64,000 nucleotides of DNA from Sideroxyarcus sp. (GCA_030652215.1 JAUSBC010000004.1:1-64000), one strand, 5' to 3'; shown: positions 8,757-18,649, numbered from the stretch's first letter. A program made the numbers and translations. The notes: generated by a model from the sequence alone, not told the origin.

Positions 8757-9200
8757 ATGAATCGCAGGGAACTACTATTGGGCGCAGCCGCAATGGCCGC
8801 CACAGCAACTGCAGGACAGGCCTTCGCGGCCGAACACGACCACTCGATGCACAATCACCAGGCCATGGCGTCGCGCAACGACAGCTTGATTGCGGCAGCG
8901 GCGGATTGCGTGCTCAAGGCGAACCTCTGCCTGCAGCATTGCCTCGACCTGCTGGGGAAGGGCGACTCGAGCATGGCCGCCTGCGCCAAATCCTCCAGCC
9001 AGACTGCCGCCGTCTGCACCGCTTTGCAGCAACTGGCTATGGCAGATTCCAAGCATTTGCCCAAGCTGGCCAGGGCGACAATGGATGTGTGCAAGGAATG
9101 CGAGGAAGAATGCAGGAAAACCGAGAAACATCCCGAATGCAAGGCCTGCAAGGAAGCCTGTGCGGCTTGTTACGCGGAATGCAAAAAGGTCGCAGCTTAA
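8757..9200 (+). CDS. Tat-exported four-helix-bundle copper storage protein (Csp1-like)
   Basis: 147 residues. A twin-arginine signal (NRRELLLGAAAMAATATA) with cleavage near FAA-EHD is followed by a His/Met-rich stretch and a helical Cys-rich bundle (CxxxC spacing such as CLQHC, KECEEEC, CKACKEACAACYAEC). There are exactly 13 cysteines in the mature part. In the Csp1 family, cysteines lining the bundle core bind many Cu(I) ions, and exported forms carry Tat signals. The start is set by ATG 8757 with GGGGGAGAG upstream; longer upstream reading in this frame is only the shadow of the preceding gene. It stands alone, 83 nt after the MHYT gene. A perfect 7-bp hairpin (CTTAAGG/CCTTAAG, 9196-9212) overlaps the stop codon. 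Confidence 0.85.
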   Translation: MNRRELLLGAAAMAATATAGQAFAAEHDHSMHNHQAMASRNDSLIAAAADCVLKANLCLQHCLDLLGKGDSSMAACAKSSSQTAAVCTALQQLAMADSKHLPKLARATMDVCKECEEECRKTEKHPECKACKEACAACYAECKKVAA

Positions 9201-9325
9201 GGATTCCTTAAGGTGGATGATGAAAAGTACGCTCGACTAGCCTTTTTGTTGGCGCGGGACAATAGGTGCGGTTGAGCAAAAAGCTCGTATATAATCAGAG
9301 CAGAATTTCTTGTAGAAAAAATACG

Positions 9326-9348
9326 CGCCCGGTCACCCGGGCGTTTTT
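9326..9348 (+). terminator. intrinsic terminator-like hairpin in the pntA leader
   Basis: Stem CGCCCGG (9326-9332) / CCGGGCG (9337-9343), loop TCAC, then five T. It lies between a TATAAT hexamer at 9290-9295 (no good -35 seen at standard spacing) and the pntA start at 9382. It may end transcription from csp, or attenuate pntAB if the TATAAT is a real promoter element. Confidence 0.6.
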
Positions 9349-9381
9349 CAGAATAGCGTTAACAGTAAAGAGGAAGACTAC

Positions 9382-10965
9382 ATGGCTCTGACGATAGGAA
9401 TTCCGCGTGAAACAGCGGCAGGGGAGAAACGCGTTGCGACAGTGCCGGAGGTCGTAGAGAAGCTCATCAAGCTCGGTTTCAAGGTTGCGGTTGAATCCGG
9501 CGCCGGAGACGGGGCGAATTGCAGTGACGATGCCTACCGTACCGTAGGCGCCGAAATCATCGTTGGCGCTCCCAAACTGTGGGCGGCTTCCGACATCGTT
9601 TTCAAGGTAGGCGTACCAACCCAGGAAGAAGTCGGTCTGCTGCGCGAAGGCGGCAACTTGATCGGCTTTATCTGGCCCGCGCAAAATCCAGAATTGATGC
9701 AGCAACTGGCGGCGAAGAAGGCCACCGTGCTGGCCATTGACTGTCTGCCGCGCATGCTGAGCCGCGCCCAGAAGATGGACGCGCTGACCTCGCAGGCCGG
9801 CGTCGCCGGCTACCGCGCCGTTATCGAGGCCGCGAATGCCTTTGGTCGCTTCTTCAATGGACAGATCACGGCTGCAGGCAAAGTGCTGCCAGCCAAAGTC
9901 TTCATCGCCGGTGCCGGTGTGGCCGGTTTGGCTGCGATCGGTACCGCTGCGGGTCTGGGTGCCATCGTGCGCGCCAACGATACGCGCGCCGAAGTGGCCG
10001 ATCAGGTCAAATCGCTGGGCGGCGAATTCGTGAAGGTCGAGTATGAGGAAGAAGGCGGCGGCGGCGGCGGTTACGCCAAGGTGATGAGCGAGGGCTTTCA
10101 GCAGGCGCAGCGCGAGATGTACGCCAAGCAGGCCAAGGAAGTGGACATCATCATCACGACCGCATTGATTCCGGGTAAGCCCGCGCCCAGGTTGATCACC
10201 GCCGAGATGGTGCAGAGTATGAAGCCGGGCAGTGTCATCGTCGACATGGCGGCGGAGCGCGGCGGCAACTGCGAACTGACCGAACCTGGCAAGGCCGTGG
10301 TGAAGCACGGTGTGACCATCGTCGGTTACACCGACCTGAACAGCCGTTTGGCCAAGCAGTCTTCCACCCTGTATGGAACGAACCTGTTCCGCCTGACCGA
10401 AGAATTGTGCAAGACCAAGGACGGCATCATCAACGTCAACATGGAAGACGACGCCATTCGCGGCCTGACGGTCATCAAGGATGGCGTGATCACTTGGCCT
10501 GCGCCTGCACCAAAACTGCCGGCGGCCGCAACCAAACCTGCTGCGGCCAAGCCCGCGCCGGCGCCTGCGCACGGACACGGCGGCGGTGGCGCTCCGACCT
10601 CGGCTGGAAAAACAGCAGTCATATTTGGTATCGCCGCCCTGATGTTCCTGCTTGTAGGTGCCTATGCGCCTGCGGCGTTCCTGGGACACTTCACCGTGTT
10701 CGTACTCGCCTGTTTCGTCGGCTACATGGTGGTGTGGAATGTCACACCGGCCCTGCATACGCCGCTGATGAGCGTGACCAATGCGATCAGCAGCATTATC
10801 GCCATCGGTGCGCTGGTGCAGATCGCCCCGCCACTCACGGAAGGGCTGGATCGCCCGGATGGCTGGATACGCTGGTTGGCGGTGGTGGGCATCGCGCTAA
10901 CTGCGGTCAATATGTTCGGCGGCTTCGCCGTTACCCGACGCATGCTGTCGATGTTTCGCAAATAA
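9382..10965 (+). CDS. pntA: NAD(P) transhydrogenase subunit alpha
   Basis: 527 residues, full-length PntA organisation: NAD(H)-binding domain I (about 1-375, with [16 protein letters not shown] at the N-terminus and the [13 protein letters not shown] nucleotide fold), an Ala/Pro/Gly-His linker, then a C-terminal membrane part of about four helices. With PntB it couples hydride transfer from NADH to NADP+ to proton entry. The region EEEGGGGGG carries a (GGC)5-GGT run at 10054-10071 where E. coli PntA has a mixed Gly/Ser/Asp loop. SD AGAGGAAG precedes ATG 9382. pntB follows after 11 nt. Confidence 0.96.
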   Translation: MALTIGIPRETAAGEKRVATVPEVVEKLIKLGFKVAVESGAGDGANCSDDAYRTVGAEIIVGAPKLWAASDIVFKVGVPTQEEVGLLREGGNLIGFIWPAQNPELMQQLAAKKATVLAIDCLPRMLSRAQKMDALTSQAGVAGYRAVIEAANAFGRFFNGQITAAGKVLPAKVFIAGAGVAGLAAIGTAAGLGAIVRANDTRAEVADQVKSLGGEFVKVEYEEEGGGGGGYAKVMSEGFQQAQREMYAKQAKEVDIIITTALIPGKPAPRLITAEMVQSMKPGSVIVDMAAERGGNCELTEPGKAVVKHGVTIVGYTDLNSRLAKQSSTLYGTNLFRLTEELCKTKDGIINVNMEDDAIRGLTVIKDGVITWPAPAPKLPAAATKPAAAKPAPAPAHGHGGGGAPTSAGKTAVIFGIAALMFLLVGAYAPAAFLGHFTVFVLACFVGYMVVWNVTPALHTPLMSVTNAISSIIAIGALVQIAPPLTEGLDRPDGWIRWLAVVGIALTAVNMFGGFAVTRRMLSMFRK

Positions 10966-10976
10966 GGATAAATAAT

Positions 10977-12398
10977 ATGTCTGCAAGCTTGGCAACTGTT
11001 GCGTATATCGGCGCGATCATTCTCTTTATTCTCAGCCTGGGCGGCCTGTCCAGCCCCGAATCTTCGCGCCGAGGCAATCTCTACGGCATGATAGGCATGG
11101 CGCTTGCCGTGCTGGCGACGGTGTTCGGCCCGCGCGTTTCGATGGCCGGCATTCCCTGGATCATCGGCGCAATGGTGGTGGGCGGCAGCGTCGGACTCTA
11201 TGCCGCGCGCAAAGTGCAAATGACACAGATGCCGGAACTGGTCGCGCTGATGCACAGCCTGGTCGGTCTCGCTGCCTGTCTGGTCGGATTTGCGAACTAC
11301 ATCGACCCGCTGGCGGCGCAGCACCTGACCAGTGCTGAAAAAGGCATCCACGAAATCGAAGTCTATCTGGGCATTCTGATTGGCGCGGTGACCTTCTCCG
11401 GTTCGCTCATCGCCTTCGGCAAGTTGGCGGGCAAAATCGGCGGCAAGCCGCTGTTGCTGCCGGGACGCCACTTCATGAATCTGGTGGGCCTGCTGGTTGT
11501 CATCGCGTTCGGCTGGCAATTCCTGCATGCGGAAACGATCAGTGCGGGCATGATCGCACTGGCCGTGATGACGGTGATCGCACTGCTGTTTGGTATCCAC
11601 ATGGTGATGGCCATCGGCGGTGCCGATATGCCGGTGGTGGTGTCCATGCTCAACAGCTACTCCGGCTGGGCGGCAGCGGCAACCGGTTTCATGCTGAACA
11701 ACGACCTGCTGATCGTCACCGGCGCACTGGTGGGCTCCAGCGGCGCCATCCTTTCCTACATCATGTGTCGCGCGATGAACCGCAACTTTATCAGTGTGAT
11801 TGCGGGCGGATTCGGCAGCGGCGGCGGCAAGCCCGCCAAGAAGGCAGACGGCGATGCGCAACCGGCGGGTGAAGTGGTGTCCATCAGTGCGCTCGAAACG
11901 GCAGAACTGTTGCGTGAAGCCAAGAGCGTGATCATCGTGCCGGGTTACGGCATGGCGGTGGCGCAGGCACAGCACACGGTCAATGAGATCACCCAGTTTT
12001 TGCGCGAGAAAGGCGTCAACGTACGCTTTGGTATCCACCCGGTTGCGGGCCGTATGCCCGGCCACATGAACGTGTTGCTGGCCGAAGCACGGGTGCCTTA
12101 CGACATCGTGATGGAAATGGACGAAGTCAATGCGGACTTTCCGGATACCGATGTTTCCATGGTGATCGGTGCCAACGACATCGTGAACCCGGCTGCCCAG
12201 GAAGATCCGACCAGCCCCATCGCCGGCATGCCGGTGCTGGAAGTGTGGAAGGCCAAGACCTCCATCATGATGAAGCGCAGCATGGCGACCGGCTATGCGG
12301 GCGTGGACAATCCGCTGTTTTACAAAGAGAACAACCGCATGTTGTTCGGCGATGCCAAGAAGATGCTGGAAGAAGTATTGGTAGCGCTGAGAGCATAA
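10977..12398 (+). CDS. pntB: NAD(P) transhydrogenase subunit beta
   Basis: 473 residues. About nine N-terminal membrane helices (domain II) lead into the cytosolic NADP(H) domain III, seen in [32 protein letters not shown] and the terminal [11 protein letters not shown]. It forms the proton-translocating channel with PntA and supplies NADPH. ATG at 10977 ([10 protein letters not shown]) is chosen; the frame is open further upstream only inside pntA. Length matches the family (E. coli about 462). Confidence 0.96.
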   Translation: MSASLATVAYIGAIILFILSLGGLSSPESSRRGNLYGMIGMALAVLATVFGPRVSMAGIPWIIGAMVVGGSVGLYAARKVQMTQMPELVALMHSLVGLAACLVGFANYIDPLAAQHLTSAEKGIHEIEVYLGILIGAVTFSGSLIAFGKLAGKIGGKPLLLPGRHFMNLVGLLVVIAFGWQFLHAETISAGMIALAVMTVIALLFGIHMVMAIGGADMPVVVSMLNSYSGWAAAATGFMLNNDLLIVTGALVGSSGAILSYIMCRAMNRNFISVIAGGFGSGGGKPAKKADGDAQPAGEVVSISALETAELLREAKSVIIVPGYGMAVAQAQHTVNEITQFLREKGVNVRFGIHPVAGRMPGHMNVLLAEARVPYDIVMEMDEVNADFPDTDVSMVIGANDIVNPAAQEDPTSPIAGMPVLEVWKAKTSIMMKRSMATGYAGVDNPLFYKENNRMLFGDAKKMLEEVLVALRA

Positions 12399-12450
12399 GC
12401 GGGCGGAGTCGCATCGCGCCGGTCCGCACTGGTGCGATCAAGTTGTTTGA

Positions 12451-12484
12451 ACGGAAGTCAGAGCGATCCGGCTTCCGTTTTGTT
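12451..12484 (+). terminator. intrinsic terminator after pntAB
   Basis: Stem ACGGAAG (12451-12457) / CTTCCGT (12472-12478) with a 14-nt loop and a TTTTGTT tail, 52 nt after the pntB stop. Confidence 0.75.
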
Positions 12485-12560
12485 ATGAGGTTCTGGTATT
12501 GGAATCGATTCGTAGCGTCACTTGCGGTGGAGCCCCCCTGATCCAGGTTTCTTGTATGAT

Positions 12561-15491
12561 ATGCAGATGATACAAAAAGACTGGGTGCGGGGCGGCTTGC
12601 TCGCCATCGTATTCTTCATCGCGGCCCAGATCGGGCTTTCGCTTGCTTTGCTGGGACATTCGGTTACGGTGTTCTGGCCCTCTTCCGGAATCGCTCTCGC
12701 CGTTTTGCTGTTGTACGGCTCGCGCCTGTGGCCGGGCGTATTTCTGGGCGCATTCTGCGCCAACTGGGTTTCGGGCTTGCCGCTGTTATCCGTGTTCGGC
12801 ATGGCGACCGGAAGCACATTGGAGGCTTTGTTCGGCGCTTACCTGCTTAACCGGCATGCGCGCTTCGGCGTGGATTTGAACGAGGCGCGCGACATCTTTC
12901 GCCTGATGTGGCGCGGGGGAATCCTCAGCACCCTGCTGAGTGCCGTCATCGGCGTCCTGAGTCTGAAATGGGCCGGAGCGATCGCATGGGATCAATATGC
13001 GCAGACCGTGGTGCTGTGGTGGATGGGTGACGGTTTGGGCGTGGTGCTGTTCGCCCCCGCAGTGATTGCGTTCCTGCGGCATCGTCCTTTCGCATGGACG
13101 CCTACCTACCGCAAACAAGCCGTGTTGCTGTTCGTCATCCTGTCGCTGATGTGCCTGATGATTTTCACCGGATTGAGCCATGAGCTGTTCGGGCATCAGC
13201 CCAGAGTATTCATGCTGGTACCGGTGGTTGTGTGGGCGGCACTCAGTTTCAATTCGCGCGTTGTCAGCGTGGTGCTGGCAATCATTTCCCTGTCAGCTTT
13301 GTTCAGCGCCGCAAGCGGACAGGGCTTCTTCCACGCCCACACCCTGTCCAACGTATTCGATCTATGGGGATTCCTGTTTGTGTTGGGGATACTCGGCACC
13401 ACGCTTTCCACAGTCAACAGCCAGCGCAATCATGCACGCATCCTGCTGGAGCGCAACGAACGCAATTTGAAGCGTGCCCAGCAAATCTCGAAAGTGGGGA
13501 GTTGGGAGCTGGATATCCCAAGGAACGAACTGGAGTGGTCGGAAGAGGCTTACCGCATATTCGGCATACCCCAGGGAGCAAAGCTGACGCTGGAAAAATT
13601 CCTCGGCTTCATTCATCCCGACGACAAGGAGAAAATGTTGTCCGCATGGCAGGCAGCCCTGCAGGGCGCGCCCTACGATATCGAACACCGCATCGTCGTC
13701 GGCGGCGGCACCAAATGGGTGCGCGAACAGGCGACCCTGGATTTCGACAAACCCGGCGGGAAGCCCGTTTTTGCGCTCGGCACGGTGCACGACATCAGCG
13801 AACACAAAGCGGAGGAAGCCGCGCTGCGCCTGGCGGCCAGAGTGTTCGAGAGCAGCGGTGAGGCGATTCTGATCACGGATGCGAAGGGGAATGTCGTGGC
13901 CGTCAACCATGCTTTTGTCGAGATGAGCGGCTTTCGCTCCGACGAAATGCTCGGCCACAATCCGCGCATCCTGGCATCGGGCAGGCACGACGTCGCATTC
14001 TATCGGGCCATGTGGGACGACATCGTCAAATACGGATACTGGCAGGGCGAAATCTGGGACAAGCACAAGAACGGGCGCATCTATCCCAAGTGGATGTCGA
14101 TCACGGCGGTGCGCGACGACAAGGGCGAGGTGACCAACTATATTTCCATCGCGCGCGACACCACCGAGCAGACCGAGGCGGAGAAGAACATCCATTTTCT
14201 TGCCTATTACGATGTGCTGACCGGTTTGCCCAACCGCACGCTGCTGCGCGACCGTCTGGGTCAGATGATCGCGGTATCGCATCGCGACAAGCACCAGTTT
14301 GCGCTGCTGTTCATGGATCTGGACCGCTTCAAGTACATCAACGATTCGATGGGGCACTCGGTGGGCGACCGCCTGTTGCAGGCCGTCTCCCTGCGCATCC
14401 AGGAGCATGTGCGCGAGGAAGACACCGTGGCACGCCTGGGCGGCGACGAGTTCATCGTGCTGCTGCGCGATACCGGCGAACGGGGAGCCTCCGTCGTGGC
14501 GGCCAAGTTGCTGGAAACCTTGGCCACGCCCTACGATCTGGACGGACACGTCATCTCCACGCAGGCCAGCATCGGCATCTGTATTTTTCCCGAACATGCA
14601 CAAGATGCGGACACGCTCATCAAGAACGCGGACATGGCGATGTACAGCGCCAAGGAGGAAGGGCGCAACAACTTCCAGTTCTTCAAGCCGGAGATGAACT
14701 TCCGCGTCGATCTGCTGTTCTCCATGGAAAAGGATCTGCGCCTGGCGCTGGAGCGCGGCGAGTTCTACCTGCATTACCAACCGCAGGCCGATCTGGCGAC
14801 GGGAAAACTGTGCGGCGTCGAGGCGCTGGTACGCTGGAAGCATCCGGAAAAGGGTGTGGTTTCTCCCGCAGAGTTCATCCCGGTGGCGGAAGAGACCGGG
14901 CAGATCATTCCCATCGGCGAATGGGTGTTGCGCACGGCCTGTGCGCAAATGGTGGAATGGCGCAAAGCGGGACTGGCCGACATTTCTCTCGCGGTCAATC
15001 TGTCGATGCGCCAGTTGCGCCAGCCTATGCTGGTGGAACTGGTCAAGAACGTGCTGGCCGAATCCGGCCTGGAAGCGCAGTACCTGGAACTGGAAATCAC
15101 CGAAGGCATCATGATGGGCGACAATCAGGCGGCAATGCGTTTCCTGGCCGAGATGCACGATCTCGGCGTGCATCTGTCCATCGACGATTTCGGCACGGGC
15201 TTTTCCAGCCTGAACTATCTGAAGAAACTGCCGGTGGACAAGCTCAAGATCGACCAGTCCTTCGTGCGCGACATCGAAACCGACGAAAGCGATGCCGCTA
15301 TCATTCGTTCCATCATCAGCCTGGGACACAGGCTCAATCTGCGCGTGATTGCGGAAGGCGTGGAGACGCAGGAGCAGCTTGATTTCCTGCGCATACGCGG
15401 CTGCGACGAAATGCAGGGTTATTTCTATGCGCGCCCGATGCCGGCCGCGGAGTTCGCCAAATTCTTCACGGCACCGCCGAACCTGACGTAG
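12561..15491 (+). CDS. MASE1-PAS-PAS-GGDEF-EAL cyclic-di-GMP signalling protein
   Basis: 976 residues from ATG 12561 (ATG 12567 and a longer TTG 12522 start are possible; no clear Shine-Dalgarno). The MASE1 integral-membrane sensor (about 1-300, VTVFWPSSGIALA signature) is followed by a PAS/PAC pair (about 310-545), GGDEF with intact RLGGDEF (about 622-628) and EAL with intact VEALVRW (about 753). EITEG, DDFGTGFSSL, KIDQSF and AEGVE are all present, so the phosphodiesterase site looks complete. It is probably membrane-bound and bifunctional or PDE-dominant. It ends in a 26-bp tail-to-tail overlap with comEC. Confidence 0.92.
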   Translation: MQMIQKDWVRGGLLAIVFFIAAQIGLSLALLGHSVTVFWPSSGIALAVLLLYGSRLWPGVFLGAFCANWVSGLPLLSVFGMATGSTLEALFGAYLLNRHARFGVDLNEARDIFRLMWRGGILSTLLSAVIGVLSLKWAGAIAWDQYAQTVVLWWMGDGLGVVLFAPAVIAFLRHRPFAWTPTYRKQAVLLFVILSLMCLMIFTGLSHELFGHQPRVFMLVPVVVWAALSFNSRVVSVVLAIISLSALFSAASGQGFFHAHTLSNVFDLWGFLFVLGILGTTLSTVNSQRNHARILLERNERNLKRAQQISKVGSWELDIPRNELEWSEEAYRIFGIPQGAKLTLEKFLGFIHPDDKEKMLSAWQAALQGAPYDIEHRIVVGGGTKWVREQATLDFDKPGGKPVFALGTVHDISEHKAEEAALRLAARVFESSGEAILITDAKGNVVAVNHAFVEMSGFRSDEMLGHNPRILASGRHDVAFYRAMWDDIVKYGYWQGEIWDKHKNGRIYPKWMSITAVRDDKGEVTNYISIARDTTEQTEAEKNIHFLAYYDVLTGLPNRTLLRDRLGQMIAVSHRDKHQFALLFMDLDRFKYINDSMGHSVGDRLLQAVSLRIQEHVREEDTVARLGGDEFIVLLRDTGERGASVVAAKLLETLATPYDLDGHVISTQASIGICIFPEHAQDADTLIKNADMAMYSAKEEGRNNFQFFKPEMNFRVDLLFSMEKDLRLALERGEFYLHYQPQADLATGKLCGVEALVRWKHPEKGVVSPAEFIPVAEETGQIIPIGEWVLRTACAQMVEWRKAGLADISLAVNLSMRQLRQPMLVELVKNVLAESGLEAQYLELEITEGIMMGDNQAAMRFLAEMHDLGVHLSIDDFGTGFSSLNYLKKLPVDKLKIDQSFVRDIETDESDAAIIRSIISLGHRLNLRVIAEGVETQEQLDFLRIRGCDEMQGYFYARPMPAAEFAKFFTAPPNLT

Positions 15492-17832
15492 CGCCGTGCT
15501 GCCAGTAGCGCGGGCGGGTCTTGCGGTAGCTTTCCACCCGGAACTTCTGCGCGTTCATTAGCAAGCTGATGGCGCCGTCCTCGTCCGAACGCAGCACTTC
15601 GCTGCCCGCCGAGCGGTAGCGCTCTTCGGATTCAGCTCCCGGATGCCCGAAACGGTTGAGATAACCCGCGGTGAACACCGTGTAGCGAGGATGAATCGCA
15701 TCCACAAACGCCTGCGAGGAAGAATTCTTGCTGCCGTGATGCGGCGCGACCAGCAGCAGCGTAGAGGAGAGTGTCTGTGCATGCAGCCGTGCGATTCGCG
15801 CTTCGGATTTTTTTCCGATGTCGCCGGCAAGTAACACACTGTGTTCTCCGACGCCGATGCGCAGCACGCAGCTGCGCTCGTTGTCGTGTTCGTCGGTAAC
15901 AGGGGCGGATGCCTCGGCGGGATGCAGCATGTCGAAGCGCACGCCGTCCCACTCCCACGATTGCCCGTCCGCACAGGCTTCGTTATGCGCGGCAAGTCGC
16001 AGAAGGGGATGCGTGTTCGGCAGCGAGGAGATGACGTTTACCACCGGCAGTCCGCGCAACACCGAATCCGTGCCGCCGATGTGATCCATGTCGCCGTGCG
16101 ACAGCACGAGCGCGTCCAGTTGCGCGATGCCCATGCCGCGCAGGGCGGGCAGCAGGATGCGGTTGCCGCTGTCGGCTTCGCCGGAAAAATCCGGGCCGGT
16201 GTCGTAGAGCAGGGCGTGGTTGCGCGTCTGCACGGCAACGGCCAGTCCTTGCCCCACGTCGAACACGGTCACGCGCGCGCTGTTTTCGGCCGGTTTTTCG
16301 GGGGCGATCAGGAACATCGGCAGCAGCATCAGGACACCCGCGCCGCGCATGGGAAAGCCGCGCGGCGCCAGCATCCACAAGGCGCCGACCGCGCCCGCGA
16401 AAACGGTCCAGGCGGGCGGCGCGTGCTGCCCCCACACGACATAAGGCAGGTCATCCAGCAGTTTGAGCAGGAACATGCACAAGACCATCGCCTGATGCGC
16501 GACATAGAGCGTCCACTCGAACGGCGGCAGGGTGCCGAGCAGCGTGAGCGGCACCACCACAAAACTCACCAGCGGGATGGCAAACGCATTGGCGACGGGC
16601 GAGACCAGCGACAATTGCTGGAACATGGCCAGCAGGGGCGGGATCAGGCCTATCGTCATGGCCCATTGCACCTTGCCGTACTCTTTCAGCCAGTGCGATT
16701 TGTGCAGGCGATTGGCAGTGACATAGAAAATCAGCGCCACGGCACCGAACGATAGCCAGAAGCCGGACGACAGCACCGCCCACGGATCGGCGAGCAGTAC
16801 CACCACGAGTGCGGCGGCCAGCATTTGCGACGGTGCGACGTTGCGCGAGAGCAGCAGCATCGCGGTGAACGTCGCCACCATGTACAGCGTGCGCTGCGCG
16901 GGCACTTCGAAGCCGGACACCAGGGTGTAGAAGAGCGCGGCGCAGAGCCCGGCCAGCGCCGCCGCCTTGCGCGCCGGGAAGCGCAGCGTGAGGCGCGTGC
17001 TGCGCCGCCACAGCCAGTACACAATGGCGAAAACCAGCCCGGCGAGCATGGTGATATGCAGTCCCGAGATACTCATCAGGTGGTTGACGCCGGTGCGCGT
17101 GAACACCTGCCAATCCTCCTGCGAGATGCCGGACTGGTCGCCGATGGCCAGTGCTACAAGCACGCCCGCATACGGTGTTTCGCCCAGTGTCTTGCGGAAA
17201 TGGGCGCGCACCGTTTCGCGCAGGTGCTGCACGAAATAGGCCGGGCTGGAGGTCTGTTCCGACAGGCGCCGGTTGTCTCCCTTGGCATGCACATAGCCGA
17301 TGGCGCGCACGTTGCGTTCCAATGTCCAGGCTTCGAAATCGAAGTTGAACGGATTGCTGGTGCCGTGCGGCTGCTTCAGGCGCACGGTGAGCTGCCAGCG
17401 TTCGCCCGCACTCAATTGCAACGGCTGCCTGGCGTTGCTGTCATAGGTTGCGAGCTGAATATGTTGCGGAACATACGCGCCTTCGGTCTGCACGCTTTCC
17501 ACGTCGAATGTGAAACGCAGGCCGCGTTCGTGCAGACGCGGCATCTCCGCCACGATGCCGGTGAGGGCAATATCCTTGCCTTGCCATGCGTCGGGCAGCC
17601 GGTCGGACAAACGCTGCTGGGCAATCCAGGCCGCATAGCCGAAGCCCAACGCTGCGGCGCCGGCCAGCAACGCGATGCTGCGCGCAACTGCGGGTGCTTT
17701 GCCGTTGGTGCGCGGTAGCAGCAGAACCAGAGCGGCCAGCGGCCAGTAGGCGGGGAGCGAAGGCAATTCGGCCTGCTGTTGCAGATACCACACGCCGATG
17801 GCGAAGGAGAATGCGCAAGAAACCATATGCAT
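15466..17832 (-). CDS. comEC: DNA internalisation competence protein ComEC/Rec2
   Basis: 788 residues, full-length three-part ComEC: N-terminal membrane/OB region (DUF4131), central Competence domain with many helices (MSISGLHITMLAG, ALIDPWAVLSSGFWLSFGAV-like segment), and a C-terminal metallo-beta-lactamase-like domain (VFDVGQGLAVAV, SHGDMDHIGG, HHGSKNSS). It forms the inner membrane channel that imports single-stranded DNA during natural transformation; the lactamase-like domain may degrade the second strand. The start (MHMVSCAF) lies 29 bp from the divergent DUF2062 gene. Type IV pilus genes pilW and pilU elsewhere in the window fit natural competence. Confidence 0.93.
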   Translation of the reverse strand: MHMVSCAFSFAIGVWYLQQQAELPSLPAYWPLAALVLLLPRTNGKAPAVARSIALLAGAAALGFGYAAWIAQQRLSDRLPDAWQGKDIALTGIVAEMPRLHERGLRFTFDVESVQTEGAYVPQHIQLATYDSNARQPLQLSAGERWQLTVRLKQPHGTSNPFNFDFEAWTLERNVRAIGYVHAKGDNRRLSEQTSSPAYFVQHLRETVRAHFRKTLGETPYAGVLVALAIGDQSGISQEDWQVFTRTGVNHLMSISGLHITMLAGLVFAIVYWLWRRSTRLTLRFPARKAAALAGLCAALFYTLVSGFEVPAQRTLYMVATFTAMLLLSRNVAPSQMLAAALVVVLLADPWAVLSSGFWLSFGAVALIFYVTANRLHKSHWLKEYGKVQWAMTIGLIPPLLAMFQQLSLVSPVANAFAIPLVSFVVVPLTLLGTLPPFEWTLYVAHQAMVLCMFLLKLLDDLPYVVWGQHAPPAWTVFAGAVGALWMLAPRGFPMRGAGVLMLLPMFLIAPEKPAENSARVTVFDVGQGLAVAVQTRNHALLYDTGPDFSGEADSGNRILLPALRGMGIAQLDALVLSHGDMDHIGGTDSVLRGLPVVNVISSLPNTHPLLRLAAHNEACADGQSWEWDGVRFDMLHPAEASAPVTDEHDNERSCVLRIGVGEHSVLLAGDIGKKSEARIARLHAQTLSSTLLLVAPHHGSKNSSSQAFVDAIHPRYTVFTAGYLNRFGHPGAESEERYRSAGSEVLRSDEDGAISLLMNAQKFRVESYRKTRPRYWQHGATSGSAVP

Positions 17833-17861
17833 AGCCTAACCCAAAACCATAGAATTCACCC

Positions 17862-18386
17862 ATGCGCAGATTCTTCCGAAAATACTTGCCCGACCACGAG
17901 AGCATCCGGCGTCAACGCTGGCTGCAACCGGTGCAGCATTGGCTGAAACATCCCAACTTGTGGCATCTGCACCGGCGTTCGGTGGCGGGCGGGGTGGCGA
18001 TAGGCTTGTTCTGCGGCCTCGTTCCCGGACCATTGCAGATGATCTCGGCCGTGCTGCTGGCGGTGCTGTTTCGCGTCAATCTGCCCGTGGCGGCCGTCAC
18101 CACCCTGTACACCAACCCGTTTACCATCGTGCCCCTGTACCTGCTCGCGTACGAGATCGGCGTGCGGGTCATCGGCGCGTCAAACGCGGCTGCGGTGCAG
18201 GCTTTTCCGGAAATTCACTGGACCGAAGGGTTTGCCGAGGTCTGGGCCTGGATGGTGGCGCTGGGTAAGCCGCTGCTGATCGGATTGCCCCTGCTGGGAG
18301 TAGTGCTGGCGATCTGTGGTTATATCTGCGTGCGTGTGGCATGGCGCCTGCTTGTGGTGTGGAAGTGGCACAGGCGGCATGGGTAA
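17862..18386 (+). CDS. DUF2062 domain-containing membrane protein
   Basis: 174 residues. A basic N-terminus (MRRFFRKYLPDHESIR) leads to the characteristic SVAGGVAIGLFCGLVPGP and NPFTIVPLYLLAYEIG segments of DUF2062, and two further hydrophobic stretches near the C-terminus. Function is not established. Divergent from comEC with a 29-bp gap, so their promoters must overlap the coding ends. A weak TCCGGA/TCCGGA hairpin followed by TTTT (18428-18451) lies about 40 nt downstream. Confidence 0.85.
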   Translation: MRRFFRKYLPDHESIRRQRWLQPVQHWLKHPNLWHLHRRSVAGGVAIGLFCGLVPGPLQMISAVLLAVLFRVNLPVAAVTTLYTNPFTIVPLYLLAYEIGVRVIGASNAAAVQAFPEIHWTEGFAEVWAWMVALGKPLLIGLPLLGVVLAICGYICVRVAWRLLVVWKWHRRHG

Positions 18387-18474
18387 TAACTAGGAACCAT
18401 AGTCAACTATTGGCGTCTGACATCGGGTCCGGAAGCTGTAATCCGGATTTTGCGTTAACCAAGCGAGGTGTCAG

Positions 18475-18585
18475 ATGAAAAAAGCATATGAAGACGCTGC
18501 CAAGCTAGTCCGTTGGGCGTTAATCGGTGCGGCTGCGATTATCATCGCGCTACCGATGGTTACCTCCGTCGGAGCTTCCCTCTAA
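18475..18585 (+). CDS. 36-residue single-span membrane peptide
   Basis: A small open frame from ATG 18475, preceded by AGCGAGGTG, encoding a basic/acidic amphipathic head (MKKAYEDAAKLVRW) and one hydrophobic helix (ALIGAAAIIIALPMV), ending at TAA 18583. It has a usable ribosome-binding site and its own strong terminator 15 nt later, as for an independently transcribed small gene. No family recognised. It could be a stress-induced small membrane protein; translation is unproven. Confidence 0.6.
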   Translation: MKKAYEDAAKLVRWALIGAAAIIIALPMVTSVGASL

Positions 18586-18600
18586 ACTCCATAAAGCAAA

Positions 18601-18630
18601 CGCCCCGGTACGCAAGTACCGGGGCGTTTT
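18601..18630. terminator. strong, probably bidirectional intrinsic terminator
   Basis: Perfect 11-bp stem CGCCCCGGTAC/GTACCGGGGCG closed by a GCAA tetraloop, with TTTT after it on the + strand and TTTGCTTT after it on the - strand. It separates the small peptide gene from the convergent cytochrome c peroxidase gene. Confidence 0.88.
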
Positions 18631-18649
18631 CATGAAACGGCCGAAACGA

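Noticed and set aside
5761-8808. A 1015-residue reverse open frame opposite the MHYT-GGDEF-EAL gene
   Set aside because: Antisense shadow; the forward frame has a full set of recognisable domains.
13362-15329. A 655-residue reverse open frame opposite the MASE1 gene
   Set aside because: Antisense shadow with no recognisable motif.
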